64,000 nt of DNA from Bacillota bacterium. Its GTDB lineage: Bacteria; Bacillota; Clostridia; Oscillospirales; Oscillospiraceae. The notes under the pieces are model-generated. The model saw only the letters and a program-made list of their open reading frames with translations. It was not told where the DNA came from and searched no databases. The position numbers and the translations under genes are program-made. Of this stretch, positions 16,627 to 28,057 are shown piece after piece; position 1 is the first letter of the stretch, and each line of letters begins with the position of its first letter. The DNA lies in assembly GCA_028719885.1 (NCBI GenBank), contig JAQYLT010000039.1, positions 1-64,000 on the forward strand, in the 5' to 3' direction.

Positions 16627-18426
16627 ATGAAGAAAATGTCCAAGCTTCTCGCGATGCTGTTGGCAGTTGCGATGATCTGCGGTATGCTCGCAGTCAGCGC
16701 CTCCGCCACCGATGTCACCCTGCCCCGCGAAGAGACCCTGTACTTCGGCGGTCAGCAGTGGGGCTCCGTCAACAGCTGGAACCCCGTTGGCACCAACCAG
16801 AACAACTCCATGGCCATCGCCGGCAACGCCGGTGGCTACCGCTCCGTGATGTTCGAAACCCTGTTTATGTTCGACTTCCTCACCGGTGAGAAGAAGCCCC
16901 TGCTGGCCGATTCTTACGAGTGGAACGAGGACCTGACCGCCATGACCGTCACCCTGAAGGACGCTGCCAAGTGGTCCGACGGCACCCCCGTCACCGCCGC
17001 TGACGTGGTCGCCACCTGGGATGTTGGCGTTCTGACCAACAACAACACCGGCGCCGGCTTCAAGGCTTACATCGAAGGCATCGAGGCCACCGGCGACAAG
17101 ACCTTTGTCATCACCTCCAAGCTGAATGACGCCGGCCAGCCCGTCAACCCCCTGAAGGTTGAGGACTTCCTGACCGGTACCCCCATTGCCCAGGCTGCCT
17201 GGATCACCACCCTGTGCGAGCGCAACGACAATGACCCCACCAAGATCCTGAACGATGCCGGTGAAGACGTTGTCTGGAGCGGCCCCTACACCAAGTACTA
17301 CACCGATGACCAGAAGGTCGTCCTGATCCGTGACGACAACTACTGGGGCCAGGACGAGTCCATGTGGGGCAAGCTGCCTGTTCCCAAGTATCTGGCTCAC
17401 AACATCTACGCTGACAACGCCGCCACCGAGCTGGCTTTCAAGGCTGGCGAGATCGACGTTGACCAGCAGTTCCTGGGCAACATCCAGAACCTGTGGCTGG
17501 AAGACGATCTGCCCATCTCCACCTTCTACGAAGAAGCTCCCTACGGCGTCTGCCTGACCATGCCTACCGCATGGTACAACATGAACATCCCCGTGATCGC
17601 TGAGAACCCCGCCCTGCGGAAGGCCATCGCCATGGCTGTTGACTACGATTCCATCATCGCCAACGCCATGACCAACCAGTCCCCCAGCTTCTCCGATGTT
17701 CCCCGCTCCCTGATGAACCCCACCGCCGGTGAGCAGGCTCTGTACGACCATGAGGCCGTTGCCGATCTGCAGTGGGCCGGCAACGACATCGAAGGCGCCA
17801 AGGCTCTGCTGGATGAGGCTGGCCTGGTGGATACCGACGGTGACGGCTACCGTGAGTACAACGGCGAGAAGATTCACCTGAACGCTGTCTGCCCCAACGG
17901 CTGGTCCGACTGGCAGGCTGCCATGGTCATCGTCGCCGATGCCGGTGAGAAGATCGGTGTGGAAATCGTCACCGAGTTCCCCGAGTGGGACATCGTGCAG
18001 ACCCGCTTCACCGACCCCGACCAGACTGACTACGCCATCTTCATGTGGTCTCCCGACTCTGCTTCTCCCTCTATGCCTTGGGGCCGCTGCAACCAGTTCC
18101 TGTCCAGCCAGTTTGTTGGCCTGCAGAACAACTGGAGCGGCAACTGGGGTCAGTATGTGAACGAAGAGGCTGACAAGATCCTGGCTGAGATTCCTCTGAC
18201 CACCGACCAGGACAAGCTGGTGGAACTGTACACCGAGCTGGTTAAGATCTACCTGACCGACGTGCCCAGCTTCTCCCTGATGTATCGTCCTTCCCTGTTC
18301 CACGCTGTCAACGAGACCGTTTGGACCAACTTCCCCTCCGCCGATGACGGCCGCAACATTCCTCCCGCAGACTGCACCGATGGCTACGGCATCGCTGCCC
18401 TGTACGAGCTGGAGCTTGTTGGCTAA
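16627..18426 (+). CDS. Family 5 extracellular solute-binding protein
   Basis: This 599-residue SBP_bac_5 protein is the receptor of a Dpp/Opp-type importer. It has a signal peptide (about 1-26, ending VSASAT), the family stretch LKDAAKWSDGTPVTAADV and a C-terminal lobe (YRPSLFHAVN). As in the BMP protein upstream there is no lipobox Cys. AAAGGAGG nine bases before 16627 fixes the start; an in-frame codon at 16585 lacks a site. Codon use is shifted (CGC/CGT rather than CGG for Arg), a sign of high expression. The family binds peptides, nickel or oligosaccharides; the beta-mannosidase and LacI genes next door favour an oligosaccharide. Confidence 0.9.
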   Translation: MKKMSKLLAMLLAVAMICGMLAVSASATDVTLPREETLYFGGQQWGSVNSWNPVGTNQNNSMAIAGNAGGYRSVMFETLFMFDFLTGEKKPLLADSYEWNEDLTAMTVTLKDAAKWSDGTPVTAADVVATWDVGVLTNNNTGAGFKAYIEGIEATGDKTFVITSKLNDAGQPVNPLKVEDFLTGTPIAQAAWITTLCERNDNDPTKILNDAGEDVVWSGPYTKYYTDDQKVVLIRDDNYWGQDESMWGKLPVPKYLAHNIYADNAATELAFKAGEIDVDQQFLGNIQNLWLEDDLPISTFYEEAPYGVCLTMPTAWYNMNIPVIAENPALRKAIAMAVDYDSIIANAMTNQSPSFSDVPRSLMNPTAGEQALYDHEAVADLQWAGNDIEGAKALLDEAGLVDTDGDGYREYNGEKIHLNAVCPNGWSDWQAAMVIVADAGEKIGVEIVTEFPEWDIVQTRFTDPDQTDYAIFMWSPDSASPSMPWGRCNQFLSSQFVGLQNNWSGNWGQYVNEEADKILAEIPLTTDQDKLVELYTELVKIYLTDVPSFSLMYRPSLFHAVNETVWTNFPSADDGRNIPPADCTDGYGIAALYELELVG

Positions 18427-18443
18427 TCCCCTTTGAAACACTG

Positions 18444-18480
18444 GCCATGCTCCGGGAAACCGGAGCATGGCTCTTCTACT
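18444..18480 (+). terminator. Attenuating hairpin after the SBP gene
   Basis: GCCATGCTCCGG (18444-18455) pairs perfectly with CCGGAGCATGGC (18460-18471) around a GAAA tetraloop. The T tract is weak (TCTTCTACTT), so read-through into the permease genes is expected. Confidence 0.7.
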
Positions 18481-18507
18481 TAATCGTTTATCCTGGAGGG
18501 AGAGAAA

Positions 18508-19512
18508 ATGAAAGGCTATCGAAAGTACTTCGGCAAAAAGCTGATATGGTTTTTAATCACATTGGTTTGCGCCGTGATTTTGAATTTTATCCTGCCCCGG
18601 CTGATGCCGTCCGATCCCGTCTCTGCCATTACCGGTAAATTGGCCGCCGGTATGTCCGATGCTGCGGCCGTGCGCGAAATCTATGAGCGCTATCAGGAAG
18701 AATTTGGCACCAATAAGCCCATGATCGTTCAGTTTGGGCTGTTCGTCAAAAATCTGTTCCAGGGAAACCTGGGCAAATCTTTCAGCCAGTATCCCCGTGA
18801 GGTCAGCGATATCATTGCCAGCTCAATTGGTTGGACGGTGTGCCTCCAGCTTCCCGCTATCTTAGTGGGCTGGATCATCGGCAACGTCCTGGGAGCTATG
18901 GCAGCCTACCTGCGGAAGGGCTTCGACAAGGTCCTGCTGCCGGTTTCTATTTTCCTTGGAAATGTTCCCGCCTTTGCCATGTCCGTGGTGCTTCTGGTGA
19001 TCTTTGCCGTAAACCTGAAGATCGCCCCCATTGCAGGCGGTTATGCTCATGATATGATACCCAATTTCTCCTGGCCCTTTATCAAGTCCGTGATCTCCCA
19101 CTACCAGCTGCCTTTCTGGTCCATCGTCATCATCAGCATCGGCGGCCAGGCCATCGGCATGCGCTCCATGTCCATCTACGAGCTGAATGCCGACTACGTC
19201 AAGTACAGCCGGTTCCTGGGCATTAAGGACAGCAAGATTGTGGGCTATGTGTTCCGCAACGCCATGCTGCCCCAGATCACCGGCCTGGCCATGTCCATCG
19301 GCACCATGATGGGCGGCGCCCTGGTGGCGGAGATCATCTTCTCCTACCCCGGCCTGGGCAGCGCCATGTACAAAGCGGTGGTGGCCGCGGACTATCCCCT
19401 GATTTCCGCCTGTACCCTGATCATCACCGTCATGGTGCTGGTGGCCAATTTCCTGCTGGATATTGTGTACGGCTTCATTGATCCCCGGGTCAAGGCCGCT
19501 CAGGTTGATTGA
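18508..19512 (+). CDS. Dpp/Opp-type ABC permease 1 (DppB-like)
   Basis: This 334-residue permease has the DppB layout: an N-terminal membrane helix (about 11-31), an extracellular stretch, then five helices. Its binding-protein-dependent transport motif (EAA loop) reads [27 protein letters not shown] site precedes the ATG. It is the first permease of the importer headed by the family-5 binding protein and pairs with the DppC-like protein that follows. Confidence 0.9.
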   Translation: MKGYRKYFGKKLIWFLITLVCAVILNFILPRLMPSDPVSAITGKLAAGMSDAAAVREIYERYQEEFGTNKPMIVQFGLFVKNLFQGNLGKSFSQYPREVSDIIASSIGWTVCLQLPAILVGWIIGNVLGAMAAYLRKGFDKVLLPVSIFLGNVPAFAMSVVLLVIFAVNLKIAPIAGGYAHDMIPNFSWPFIKSVISHYQLPFWSIVIISIGGQAIGMRSMSIYELNADYVKYSRFLGIKDSKIVGYVFRNAMLPQITGLAMSIGTMMGGALVAEIIFSYPGLGSAMYKAVVAADYPLISACTLIITVMVLVANFLLDIVYGFIDPRVKAAQVD

Positions 19513-19529
19513 GAAAGGAGGAGACAATC

Positions 19530-20774
<1,245 letters not shown>

Positions 20775-20784
20775 GGAGGCAGTT

Positions 20785-21814
20785 ATGGCGAACGAGAACA
20801 TGGAAAAGAAGTCCTCCGGCAAGGTGATGCTGGAGGTCCGGAACCTGAAAACCAAATATGTCACCCGCTTCGGCGAGAGTGTCTACGCGGTGGACGGGGT
20901 CTCCTTTAAAATTGAAGAGGGCAAGTCCTTGGGCATCGCCGGTGAGTCCGGCTGCGGCAAGTCCACCCTGGCCCTGAGCCTGATGGGCTACTACTTCCCC
21001 CCGCTGCACTATATGAGCGGCGATATCATCATCGACGGGAAAAATATCTCCGGCATGGACCCGGATACGGTGCGGAAAACCATCCTGGGCACCGAAATTG
21101 CCTACATCCCCCAGGCGGCCATGAACGCCCTGAACCCCACTCAGAAAATCATCCGCTTCATCGAGGACGTGGTCCACGCCCATGACCCCAAGGCCGACAA
21201 AAAGGCCATCCGGGAGATGGCGGAGGCCCGCTTCGCCGAGCTGGGTCTGCCCGCCAAGGTGCTGGACCAGCACGCCGTGGAGCTGTCCGGCGGTATGAAG
21301 CAGCGTACCGTCATTGCCGTGTCCACCATCCTGAACCCCAAGGTGCTCATTGCCGACGAGCCCTCCTCCGCTCTGGACGTGACCAGTCAGAAGATGGTTA
21401 TCAGGATGATGCGGGAGCTCATGGAAAAGGGCCATATCAAGGCCATGGTGTTCATCACCCACGAGCTGCCCCTGCTGTATAACGTCACCGACGATATCAT
21501 GGTCATGTACGCCGGTCAGATCGTGGAGCGGGGCACCGCCAAGGAAATGGTCTTCGACCCCACCCATCCCTATTCCCACGGCCTCATGGGCTCCATCCTG
21601 GTTCCCGAAGAGGGCACCCGTGGCCACAAGCTTACCGCCATTCCCGGCACGCCTCCCAACCTGAAGCATCCGCCCAATGGCTGCCGGTTTGCGGAGCGCT
21701 GCAAATATGCAAAGCCCGAGTGCAAATTCTACACCGTTCCGGAGAAGGCCTTCGGAGAGGACCGGATGTACCGCTGCCTGCTGAGCCTGGATGAACTGAA
21801 GGAGGTTTACAGCC

Positions 21815-21822
<8 letters not shown>
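20785..21822 (+). CDS. Dpp/Opp-type ABC ATPase 1 (DppD-like)
   Basis: A 345-residue ATPase with Walker [10 protein letters not shown], signature LSGGMKQR, Walker [13 protein letters not shown] and the C-terminal oligopeptide-transporter extension. That extension includes the [15 protein letters not shown] cysteine motif that can hold an Fe-S cluster in DppD proteins. AAGGAGG precedes the ATG. Its stop overlaps the next ATPase gene by eight bases. It energises the importer whose binding protein is at 16627. Confidence 0.92.
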
Positions 21823-22672
<850 letters not shown>

Positions 22673-22690
22673 TTTCCAACCATCATTTTT

Positions 22691-22720
22691 CCCCCAGCGG
22701 CTCGCCGCTGGGGGGATTTT
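22691..22720 (+). terminator. Terminator of the Dpp-type operon
   Basis: CCCCCAGCGG (22691-22700) pairs with CCGCTGGGGG (22705-22714), followed by ATTTT. Confidence 0.85.
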
Positions 22721-22749
22721 AAGCACTTTTTCTAAACTGTTGAGATTTA

Positions 22750-23532
22750 TCAAAAATACCGCTCCACCGGCAGACCCATGCCGTTCCAAGCCTCTCGCAG
22801 GCTTCTTTCAAGCCATTTTCCGGTGGTTTGTATGGCCTCCCGGGCACTGTCCTGGGGGGAGAGGCCGGAGAGAATTCCTCCGGTAAACAGGGCGCTGAAG
22901 GCGTCCCCCGCCCCGGGGAAATTTCCGGGAATGGGCGTATAGGGCAGGGCAAGCCGCTCTTCCCCCTGGGTCAGCAGTACCGCCCGGCCATGCTCCCAGG
23001 GCGCGCCGGTAATCACCGGATGGCGAAGCCCCAGCCTTTGCAGCCCCGCCAGGGCATCCAGAGGCTCCCGGGAGCCCGTCAGGAATTGAGCCTCGGAGAA
23101 ATTGGGCAGCGCGTAGTCCACCAGGGGAAGAAGCCGCCGCAGAAAGTCCAGCCGTTCCGGGGTGATGCCATGGTAGAGCTTGCCGTTGTCGGCGAAAATG
23201 GGGTCCAGGAAAAGGGTCACCCCCGCCCGGTGCCAGGTGTCGCACTGCCGGAGCAGAAATTCCGCCTGTTCCGGTCCCGCAATGTAGCCCAGCAGTACCC
23301 CGTCCAGGGGGAAGCCCAGCTGCTGCCAGGTATTTAGCGCCTCTTTCAGGTAGCCGGTGGTGTCCAGCTGGGCGCAGGGGCCGAAATTCCAGGTGTTGGA
23401 AATCAGCGCCGTGGGCAGGCAGTAGACCCGGTGGCCCATTTTGGTGAGTACCCCCCGGGAGGTTGCCATGGCCACATTGCCATAGCCCACAAAATCGCTG
23501 AGAATCAAAATGTGTTTTTCGTTCTTTTCCAT
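22750..23532 (-). CDS. pdxK: Pyridoxal/pyridoxamine kinase (PfkB-type)
   Basis: The 260-residue protein resembles PdxY/PdxK-type kinases. It opens with ILILSDFVGYGNVAM, has PNFSEAQFLTG in the middle, and the GAGD anion-hole motif at residues 207-210 with catalytic D210. It phosphorylates vitamin B6 vitamers to pyridoxal or pyridoxamine phosphate in the cytoplasm. AGGAGG precedes the ATG. It stands alone, converging with the Dpp operon and divergent from a response regulator, with repeat copy B in the divergent region. The exact vitamer and the symbol are by similarity only. Confidence 0.8.
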   Translation of the reverse strand: MEKNEKHILILSDFVGYGNVAMATSRGVLTKMGHRVYCLPTALISNTWNFGPCAQLDTTGYLKEALNTWQQLGFPLDGVLLGYIAGPEQAEFLLRQCDTWHRAGVTLFLDPIFADNGKLYHGITPERLDFLRRLLPLVDYALPNFSEAQFLTGSREPLDALAGLQRLGLRHPVITGAPWEHGRAVLLTQGEERLALPYTPIPGNFPGAGDAFSALFTGGILSGLSPQDSAREAIQTTGKWLERSLREAWNGMGLPVERYF

Positions 23533-23563
23533 GACATCCTCCTGAAAGTACCTGATGGGCCTG

Positions 23564-23771
23564 TCGGTTCGATTCAGTATTGCGAAAATTGGTGTTTTTC
23601 GTAGGGAACGGATTTATCCGTTCCGAAACGTCGGTGAACATCCGTAGTTCGTTGGATGGAAACGGATTGCTTTTTCAACATTTTTCCATTCAACGTGCAC
23701 CCCATAAAAACGTCACCTGGCGGAACGGATAAATCCGTTCCCTACGAACACATACTGACAAATTCCAATTG
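23564..23771 (+). repeat. Hairpin-bordered intergenic repeat, copy B
   Basis: Two intact GTAGG-bordered hairpins face each other, GGAACGGATTTATCCGTTCC (23600-23625 with borders) and its counterpart at 23721-23746. Outside are the arms TCGGTTCGATTCAG (23564-23577) and CAAATTCCAATTG (23759-23771). The core reads GTGAACATCCGTAGTTCGTT ... CATTCAACGTGCACCCC, the reverse complement of copy A. It lies between divergent genes. The rest of the gap to 23945 holds only the response-regulator promoter and a short CGGC/GCCG hairpin near 23780. Confidence 0.85.
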
Positions 23772-23892
23772 ATCTTCTTACGGCGAAAAGCCGGTGAGCG
23801 TTTTTTTGTATGATATTCCATTCCATTGAGATCGTCAAGGGGCTTTGTTTTCTTTGGGTTTAGAATCCCGTGGTAATTTATTCCCGAATTTC

Positions 23893-23921
23893 TTGACGAA
23901 TGGAAAAAAAGCGTTTATTGT
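23893..23921 (+). promoter_or_regulatory. Probable promoter of the two-component/plsY operon
   Basis: TTGACG (23893-23898), a 17-base spacer and TATTGT (23916-23921) precede the AAGGAGGGAG site of the response regulator. Confidence 0.5.
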
Positions 23922-23945
23922 ATGGTCAAAAAGGAGGGAGCTGCC

Positions 23946-24620
23946 ATGGTCAATATTCTGGTAGCCGATGACGATAAAAACACCCGGCTCTTGATGAAAG
24001 CCATTTTGGAGGCGGAGCACTACCGGGTATTCACCGCCGTGGACGGCCAGGAGGCCCTGGCGGTGCTGGACCGGGAGCACATCGATCTGGTGGTGCTGGA
24101 TATCATGATGCCCAATCTGGATGGCTACCAGTTCACCGCCACACTGCGGGAGAGCAACAACACCCTGCCCATTTTGATGGTCTCTGCCAAGCAGCTGCCG
24201 GAGGACAAGCACCGAGGCTTCCTGGTGGGCACCGACGACTACATCACCAAGCCCATCGACGAGGAGGAGATGCTGCTGCGGATCAAGGCCCTTTTGCGTC
24301 GGGCAAAAATCGTCAGCGACCGGCAGATCGTCATCGGAGATGTGGTGCTGGATTACGACTCCTTTACCGTGTCCCGCCGGGGGGAGGTTCAGGTACTGCC
24401 GAAAAAGGAATTTCTGCTGCTGTATAAGCTCCTGTCCTACCCGGGGAAAATCTTCACCCGGATTCAGCTGATGGATGAAATCTGGGGCATGGACTGCGAA
24501 ACCGGCTGGGAAACGGTGACGGTGCACGTGGGCCGGCTGCGGAAGCGCTTTGAGGGCTGGGAGGAATTCTCCGTGGAGTCCGTGCGTGGACTGGGCTATA
24601 AGGCGGTGAAAAAGGAATGA
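23946..24620 (+). CDS. OmpR/PhoB-type response regulator
   Basis: The protein (224 residues) has a receiver domain with acidic pocket VADDD (8-10), phospho-acceptor D52 in VVLDIMMPNLDGY, the switch Ser in LMVSA and Lys in ITKPID. A winged-helix DNA-binding domain follows (about 125-222, ending VRGLGYKAV). I start it at 23946 because AAGGAGGGAG lies just upstream. Its stop overlaps the ATG of the histidine kinase by four bases (ATGA). The kinase in turn overlaps plsY, so regulator, kinase and lipid genes appear to form one operon. Confidence 0.93.
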   Translation: MVNILVADDDKNTRLLMKAILEAEHYRVFTAVDGQEALAVLDREHIDLVVLDIMMPNLDGYQFTATLRESNNTLPILMVSAKQLPEDKHRGFLVGTDDYITKPIDEEEMLLRIKALLRRAKIVSDRQIVIGDVVLDYDSFTVSRRGEVQVLPKKEFLLLYKLLSYPGKIFTRIQLMDEIWGMDCETGWETVTVHVGRLRKRFEGWEEFSVESVRGLGYKAVKKE

Positions 24621-25681
24621 AGCATCAAAAACGCGGCTTTTCCCTCACGTTGCTCTTCGCCCTTTTGACCTTTGCCATTCTGGCTGCCTCGGTGGCCGTG
24701 GCGGCGGCGCTCAGCTATGTGCTCACCCGGTTCGGCATCCTGCCCATCCAGACGGAGCTGTTTCCCGAGAGCTTGCAGCTGCTGCTTTTCATGTCCGCGG
24801 TCAGCGTCATTGTGGGCACCATTCTCTCCATGCTGGCGGTGCGGATTCCCCTCCGGCCGATCAACTGGCTCATCAGCCAGATGAACCGGCTGGCGGACGG
24901 GGATTTTCAGGCCCGGGTCCATTTCAAAAAGCCGGTGAGTATGCTCCCGGCCTTTGTGGAGGTGGAGAACAGCTTCAACAAAATGGCGCAGGAGCTGGGG
25001 AACACGGAGATGCTCCGGCAGGATTTTGTCAACAATTTCTCCCATGAATTCAAAACCCCCATCGTCTCCATCGCTGGCTTTGCCAAGCTTTTGCAGCGGG
25101 CGGACCTGGACGAAAGCCAGCGCCGGGAGTACATCGATGCCATTGTGGAGGAATCCGCCCGGCTTTCCGTCATGGCCACCAATGTGCTGAAGCTGACCAA
25201 GGTGGAAAATCAGTCCATCCTCACCGGGGTGACGGAATACAACCTCTCCGAGCAGCTCCGGGGGGCGGCTCTGCTGCTGGAGCACGACTGGACCCGGAAA
25301 AACATCGAGCTGGATATGGAATTCCCGGAGGTGACCATCCGGGCCAACCAGGAACTGATGAAAGAGGTTTGGATCAATCTGCTGCACAACGCCATCAAAT
25401 TCTCCCCGGACTATGGCCCTCTCCAGGTGCGGATTTCTCAGCAGCCCGGGGCGGTCCAGGTGCAGATCGTCAACAGCGGCCAGATTCCGCCGGAGGAGCT
25501 GAGCCGGATTTTCCAAAAATTTTACCAGGCGGACCGTTCCCATTTTTCCGCTGGGAATGGGGTCGGCCTGGCCATCGTGAAAAAAATTGTGGAGCTCCAC
25601 CGGGGCACCGTCCAGGCGGAGAGCAAAAACGGCGCGGTGATCTTTACGGTAACCCTGCCGGAGGGGGAGGAAGCATCATGA
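24617..25681 (+). CDS. Membrane sensor histidine kinase with HAMP domain
   Basis: This 354-residue kinase has two membrane helices (about 10-33 and 55-76) enclosing a very short outside loop of about 20 residues, a HAMP linker, HisKA with H143 in FSHEFKTPIVS, and HATPase_c with N box LLHNAIKFS and G boxes ending GNGVGLAIVKK. The tiny outside loop suggests that it senses the membrane or a partner protein, as in intramembrane-sensing kinases of cell-envelope stress systems. It is translation-coupled to the regulator before it and to plsY after it (four-base overlaps). Confidence 0.92.
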   Translation: MKHQKRGFSLTLLFALLTFAILAASVAVAAALSYVLTRFGILPIQTELFPESLQLLLFMSAVSVIVGTILSMLAVRIPLRPINWLISQMNRLADGDFQARVHFKKPVSMLPAFVEVENSFNKMAQELGNTEMLRQDFVNNFSHEFKTPIVSIAGFAKLLQRADLDESQRREYIDAIVEESARLSVMATNVLKLTKVENQSILTGVTEYNLSEQLRGAALLLEHDWTRKNIELDMEFPEVTIRANQELMKEVWINLLHNAIKFSPDYGPLQVRISQQPGAVQVQIVNSGQIPPEELSRIFQKFYQADRSHFSAGNGVGLAIVKKIVELHRGTVQAESKNGAVIFTVTLPEGEEAS

Positions 25682-26277
25682 CACGGGTGTGGCTTTTTGT
25701 GGTGTTGGGCTACCTTTCCGGCAGCGTGCTCTTCGCCCGGATCCTTGCCGGACTGATGGGCAAGGACATTCTCACCACCAGCAAGGACGAAAACCCCGGC
25801 ACCTCCAACGCCTTTCGGTACGGCGGCTTTGCCTGCGGTGCGGGGACGCTTCTGGGGGATTTCATAAAGGGCTTTCTGCCGGTGTGGCTGTTCCTGCAGG
25901 GCGGCGATGCCTTTCCCAGACTGGCTCTGGCTCTGGTGGTGGCGGCTCCGGTGGTGGGACACGCCTTTCCGGTGTTCTATGGCTTCCGGGGCGGCAAAGG
26001 CATCGCGGTGAGCTTCGGCTGCCTGCTGGGCCTGCTGCCGGCGTGGCAGCCCCTGGGCCTTTTCATTGGCTCTTTTCTCTTTTTCTCCCTGGTGGTGCGA
26101 ATCTCCCCCCATTTCCAGCGAACCATTGCGGCCTATCTGGGGGGCCTCATCTGTATGGCGCTCACCGGCCAGCCGGCGGAGCTGCTTTTGGGCTTCTTCC
26201 TCATGACCTGCGTGGTCTGCCTGCGGCTGCACATGAGCAAGGAGCCCCGAGAGGCCATGCAGGTGCAGCTGCTGTAA
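25678..26277 (+). CDS. plsY: Acyl-phosphate:glycerol-3-phosphate acyltransferase PlsY
   Basis: The 199-residue membrane protein carries the three PlsY motifs: SGSVLFAR near the N-terminus, NPGTSNAFR (39-47) and GHAFPVFYGFRGGKGIA. It transfers an acyl chain from acyl-phosphate to glycerol-3-phosphate, the first step of phospholipid synthesis in bacteria without PlsB. The ATG at 25678 overlaps the kinase stop (ATGA) and has GGAGG upstream; longer in-frame starts would lie inside the kinase gene. It is followed 24 bases later by a glycolipid glycosyltransferase. A plsY inside a two-component operon is not the usual setting. Confidence 0.93.
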   Translation: MTRVWLFVVLGYLSGSVLFARILAGLMGKDILTTSKDENPGTSNAFRYGGFACGAGTLLGDFIKGFLPVWLFLQGGDAFPRLALALVVAAPVVGHAFPVFYGFRGGKGIAVSFGCLLGLLPAWQPLGLFIGSFLFFSLVVRISPHFQRTIAAYLGGLICMALTGQPAELLLGFFLMTCVVCLRLHMSKEPREAMQVQLL

Positions 26278-26301
26278 ACAAACGAAGAAAGAAGAATTAT
26301 T

Positions 26302-27414
26302 GTGGAAGTGTTGATCTTATCCTGCGGCACCGGCGGCGGGCATAATTCCGCCGCAGCGGCGGTGCAGGAGGAATTGCTGCGCCGGGGCCACGGCGTTACC
26401 TTATTGAATCCTCTTGATCTTTCCGGCGGGAAGCTGGCGGAAAGGGTGGACCATGCCTATATTGACCTGGCCCAGGCCGCGCCTGGGGGCTTCGGGGCCA
26501 TCTATGCCATCGGCAATGCCTACCGCCGGCTGCCCTGGCGTTCTCCGGTGTATTTCGCCAACGGACACGCCGCCGATGCCCTGGCGGATTACCTCCGTCA
26601 GCATCCGGTGGATGTGATTGTAATGACCCACCTGTTCCCGGCGGAAATGCTCACCTATCTGAAAAACCACGGGGTGACCATCCCCAAAACCCTGTTCATC
26701 ACCACGGACTACACCTGCATCCCCTTTATGGAGGAGGTGGACTGCGACGCCTACGTGACCCCGTCGCCCATGCTCACCGGGGAATTCTCATCCTGGGGCA
26801 TCCCCCAGGAGCGGATCTATCCTCTGGGCATCCCCGTCCGTGGGGACTTTTGCCGACCGATCACCACAGAGCAGGCCAGACAGGCTTTGAACCTGGCACA
26901 GGACCGACGGTATCTGCTGATTGCTGGGGGCAGCATCGGCGCGGGCAAGCTGGAAAAGGCCATCTCCCTGCTGCTCCAGGTGACGCAGGGACAGAATTAT
27001 GAGCTGATTGCCGTCTGTGGCAGCAACCGGTCTGTGTGCAGCTCCCTGGAAAAGCGCTTCGGGGACCGGGTGCGGCTGCTGGGAAAAACGGACCGGATGC
27101 CGGAGTACCTCCGGGCCTGCGATCTGTATCTGACCAAGCCCGGAGGACTATCCACCACGGAGGCGGCGGTGATGGAGGTGCCCCTGGCGCTGCTGCCGCC
27201 CATCCCCGGCTGCGAGAACCGGAACCGCCGGTTCTTTACCCAGACCGGCATGGCCTGGGAAGCGGAGCTTACCCCCGGCGCTCTGGAGCAGCTTCTGGGG
27301 CTGTTGGACCAAAAGGATAAGCTGGAGCACATGGCCCAGTGCCAGCGCAGCATCATTCCCAAGGACGCCGCCCGGCGCATCAGCGATTTGGCGGAGGCCC
27401 TCACCAAGGAATAA
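26302..27414 (+). CDS. GT28-type diacylglycerol glucosyltransferase-like enzyme
   Basis: This 370-residue cytoplasmic, membrane-associated glycosyltransferase resembles MGDG synthases and UgtP. It begins LILSCGTGGGHNSAA and has the GT28 donor-binding stretch KPGGLSTTEAAVMEVPL, with MTHLFPAEML between. It probably adds glucose or galactose from a UDP-sugar to diacylglycerol to make membrane glycolipid or a lipoteichoic acid anchor. The start is GTG with a weak AAAGAAG site. Being next to plsY, it makes this a lipid-synthesis pair under an upstream two-component system. It ends just before a converging ABC gene. Confidence 0.88.
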   Translation: MEVLILSCGTGGGHNSAAAAVQEELLRRGHGVTLLNPLDLSGGKLAERVDHAYIDLAQAAPGGFGAIYAIGNAYRRLPWRSPVYFANGHAADALADYLRQHPVDVIVMTHLFPAEMLTYLKNHGVTIPKTLFITTDYTCIPFMEEVDCDAYVTPSPMLTGEFSSWGIPQERIYPLGIPVRGDFCRPITTEQARQALNLAQDRRYLLIAGGSIGAGKLEKAISLLLQVTQGQNYELIAVCGSNRSVCSSLEKRFGDRVRLLGKTDRMPEYLRACDLYLTKPGGLSTTEAAVMEVPLALLPPIPGCENRNRRFFTQTGMAWEAELTPGALEQLLGLLDQKDKLEHMAQCQRSIIPKDAARRISDLAEALTKE

Positions 27415-27420
27415 AAGCGT

Positions 27421-28056
27421 TTACGCCACTTCTCTTTTTTGATACAGGGCAATGGAGACCAGCCAGGAGGCGGCATAGATGGCGGTGCCCAGCAGAATCA
27501 TCGCCCAGGGTACCAGGCTGCCGGCTGCCGTCACTTTCCTGCTTTCGGTGAAGAACACGGAGCCCAGATACCCTGCGGCGCAGACGAAACCGATCATGCA
27601 GTAGTAGGCGATCCGTCCCTTTTCCACACCCCAGCGGAACATAAAGGGCAGGCTGATGGAGGAGGTGATGGTGGCCATGGCAAAAATCAATGCCATCATC
27701 ATGCCGTATTCCCCCAGCCGGAAGCTGCCCGCCAGGTTCATCCGCACCGCCTGGGCAATGCCCACCGCCAGCAGCATGACGCCCTGGACGATTACACCCA
27801 CAAGGTATTTCGCTGATACCAGCTGGGCCTTGGTGTAGGGCAGGGTGCCGCTGTATTCCAGCCAGCGGCTGCGCTCGTCATAGGCCAGCAGATTCACGGG
27901 AATCATGCCGCAGAGCAGGCAGGGATAGAACACGAAAAACATGTTCTGGCTGTCCGCCCCGGCAAAGGACACGGCGATGAACACAATGCCAATGAGCAGA
28001 TAGGTGCGGCAGTATTTGACCGTCATGTAAAAATCCTTTAAAAGCAGTCCTTTCAT
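27421..28056 (-). CDS. ABC-2 type permease
   Basis: A 211-residue membrane protein with six predicted helices. The N-terminal MKGLLLKDFYMTVKY and the LLAYDERSRWLEY loop are typical of ABC-2 permeases in YtrA-regulated modules (ABC2_membrane_5 type). It starts one base after the ATPase gene ends, so the two form an exporter. Related modules respond to cell-wall-active antibiotics or handle peptides; the substrate here is unknown. Confidence 0.85.
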   Translation of the reverse strand: MKGLLLKDFYMTVKYCRTYLLIGIVFIAVSFAGADSQNMFFVFYPCLLCGMIPVNLLAYDERSRWLEYSGTLPYTKAQLVSAKYLVGVIVQGVMLLAVGIAQAVRMNLAGSFRLGEYGMMMALIFAMATITSSISLPFMFRWGVEKGRIAYYCMIGFVCAAGYLGSVFFTESRKVTAAGSLVPWAMILLGTAIYAASWLVSIALYQKREVA

Positions 28057-28057
28057 C

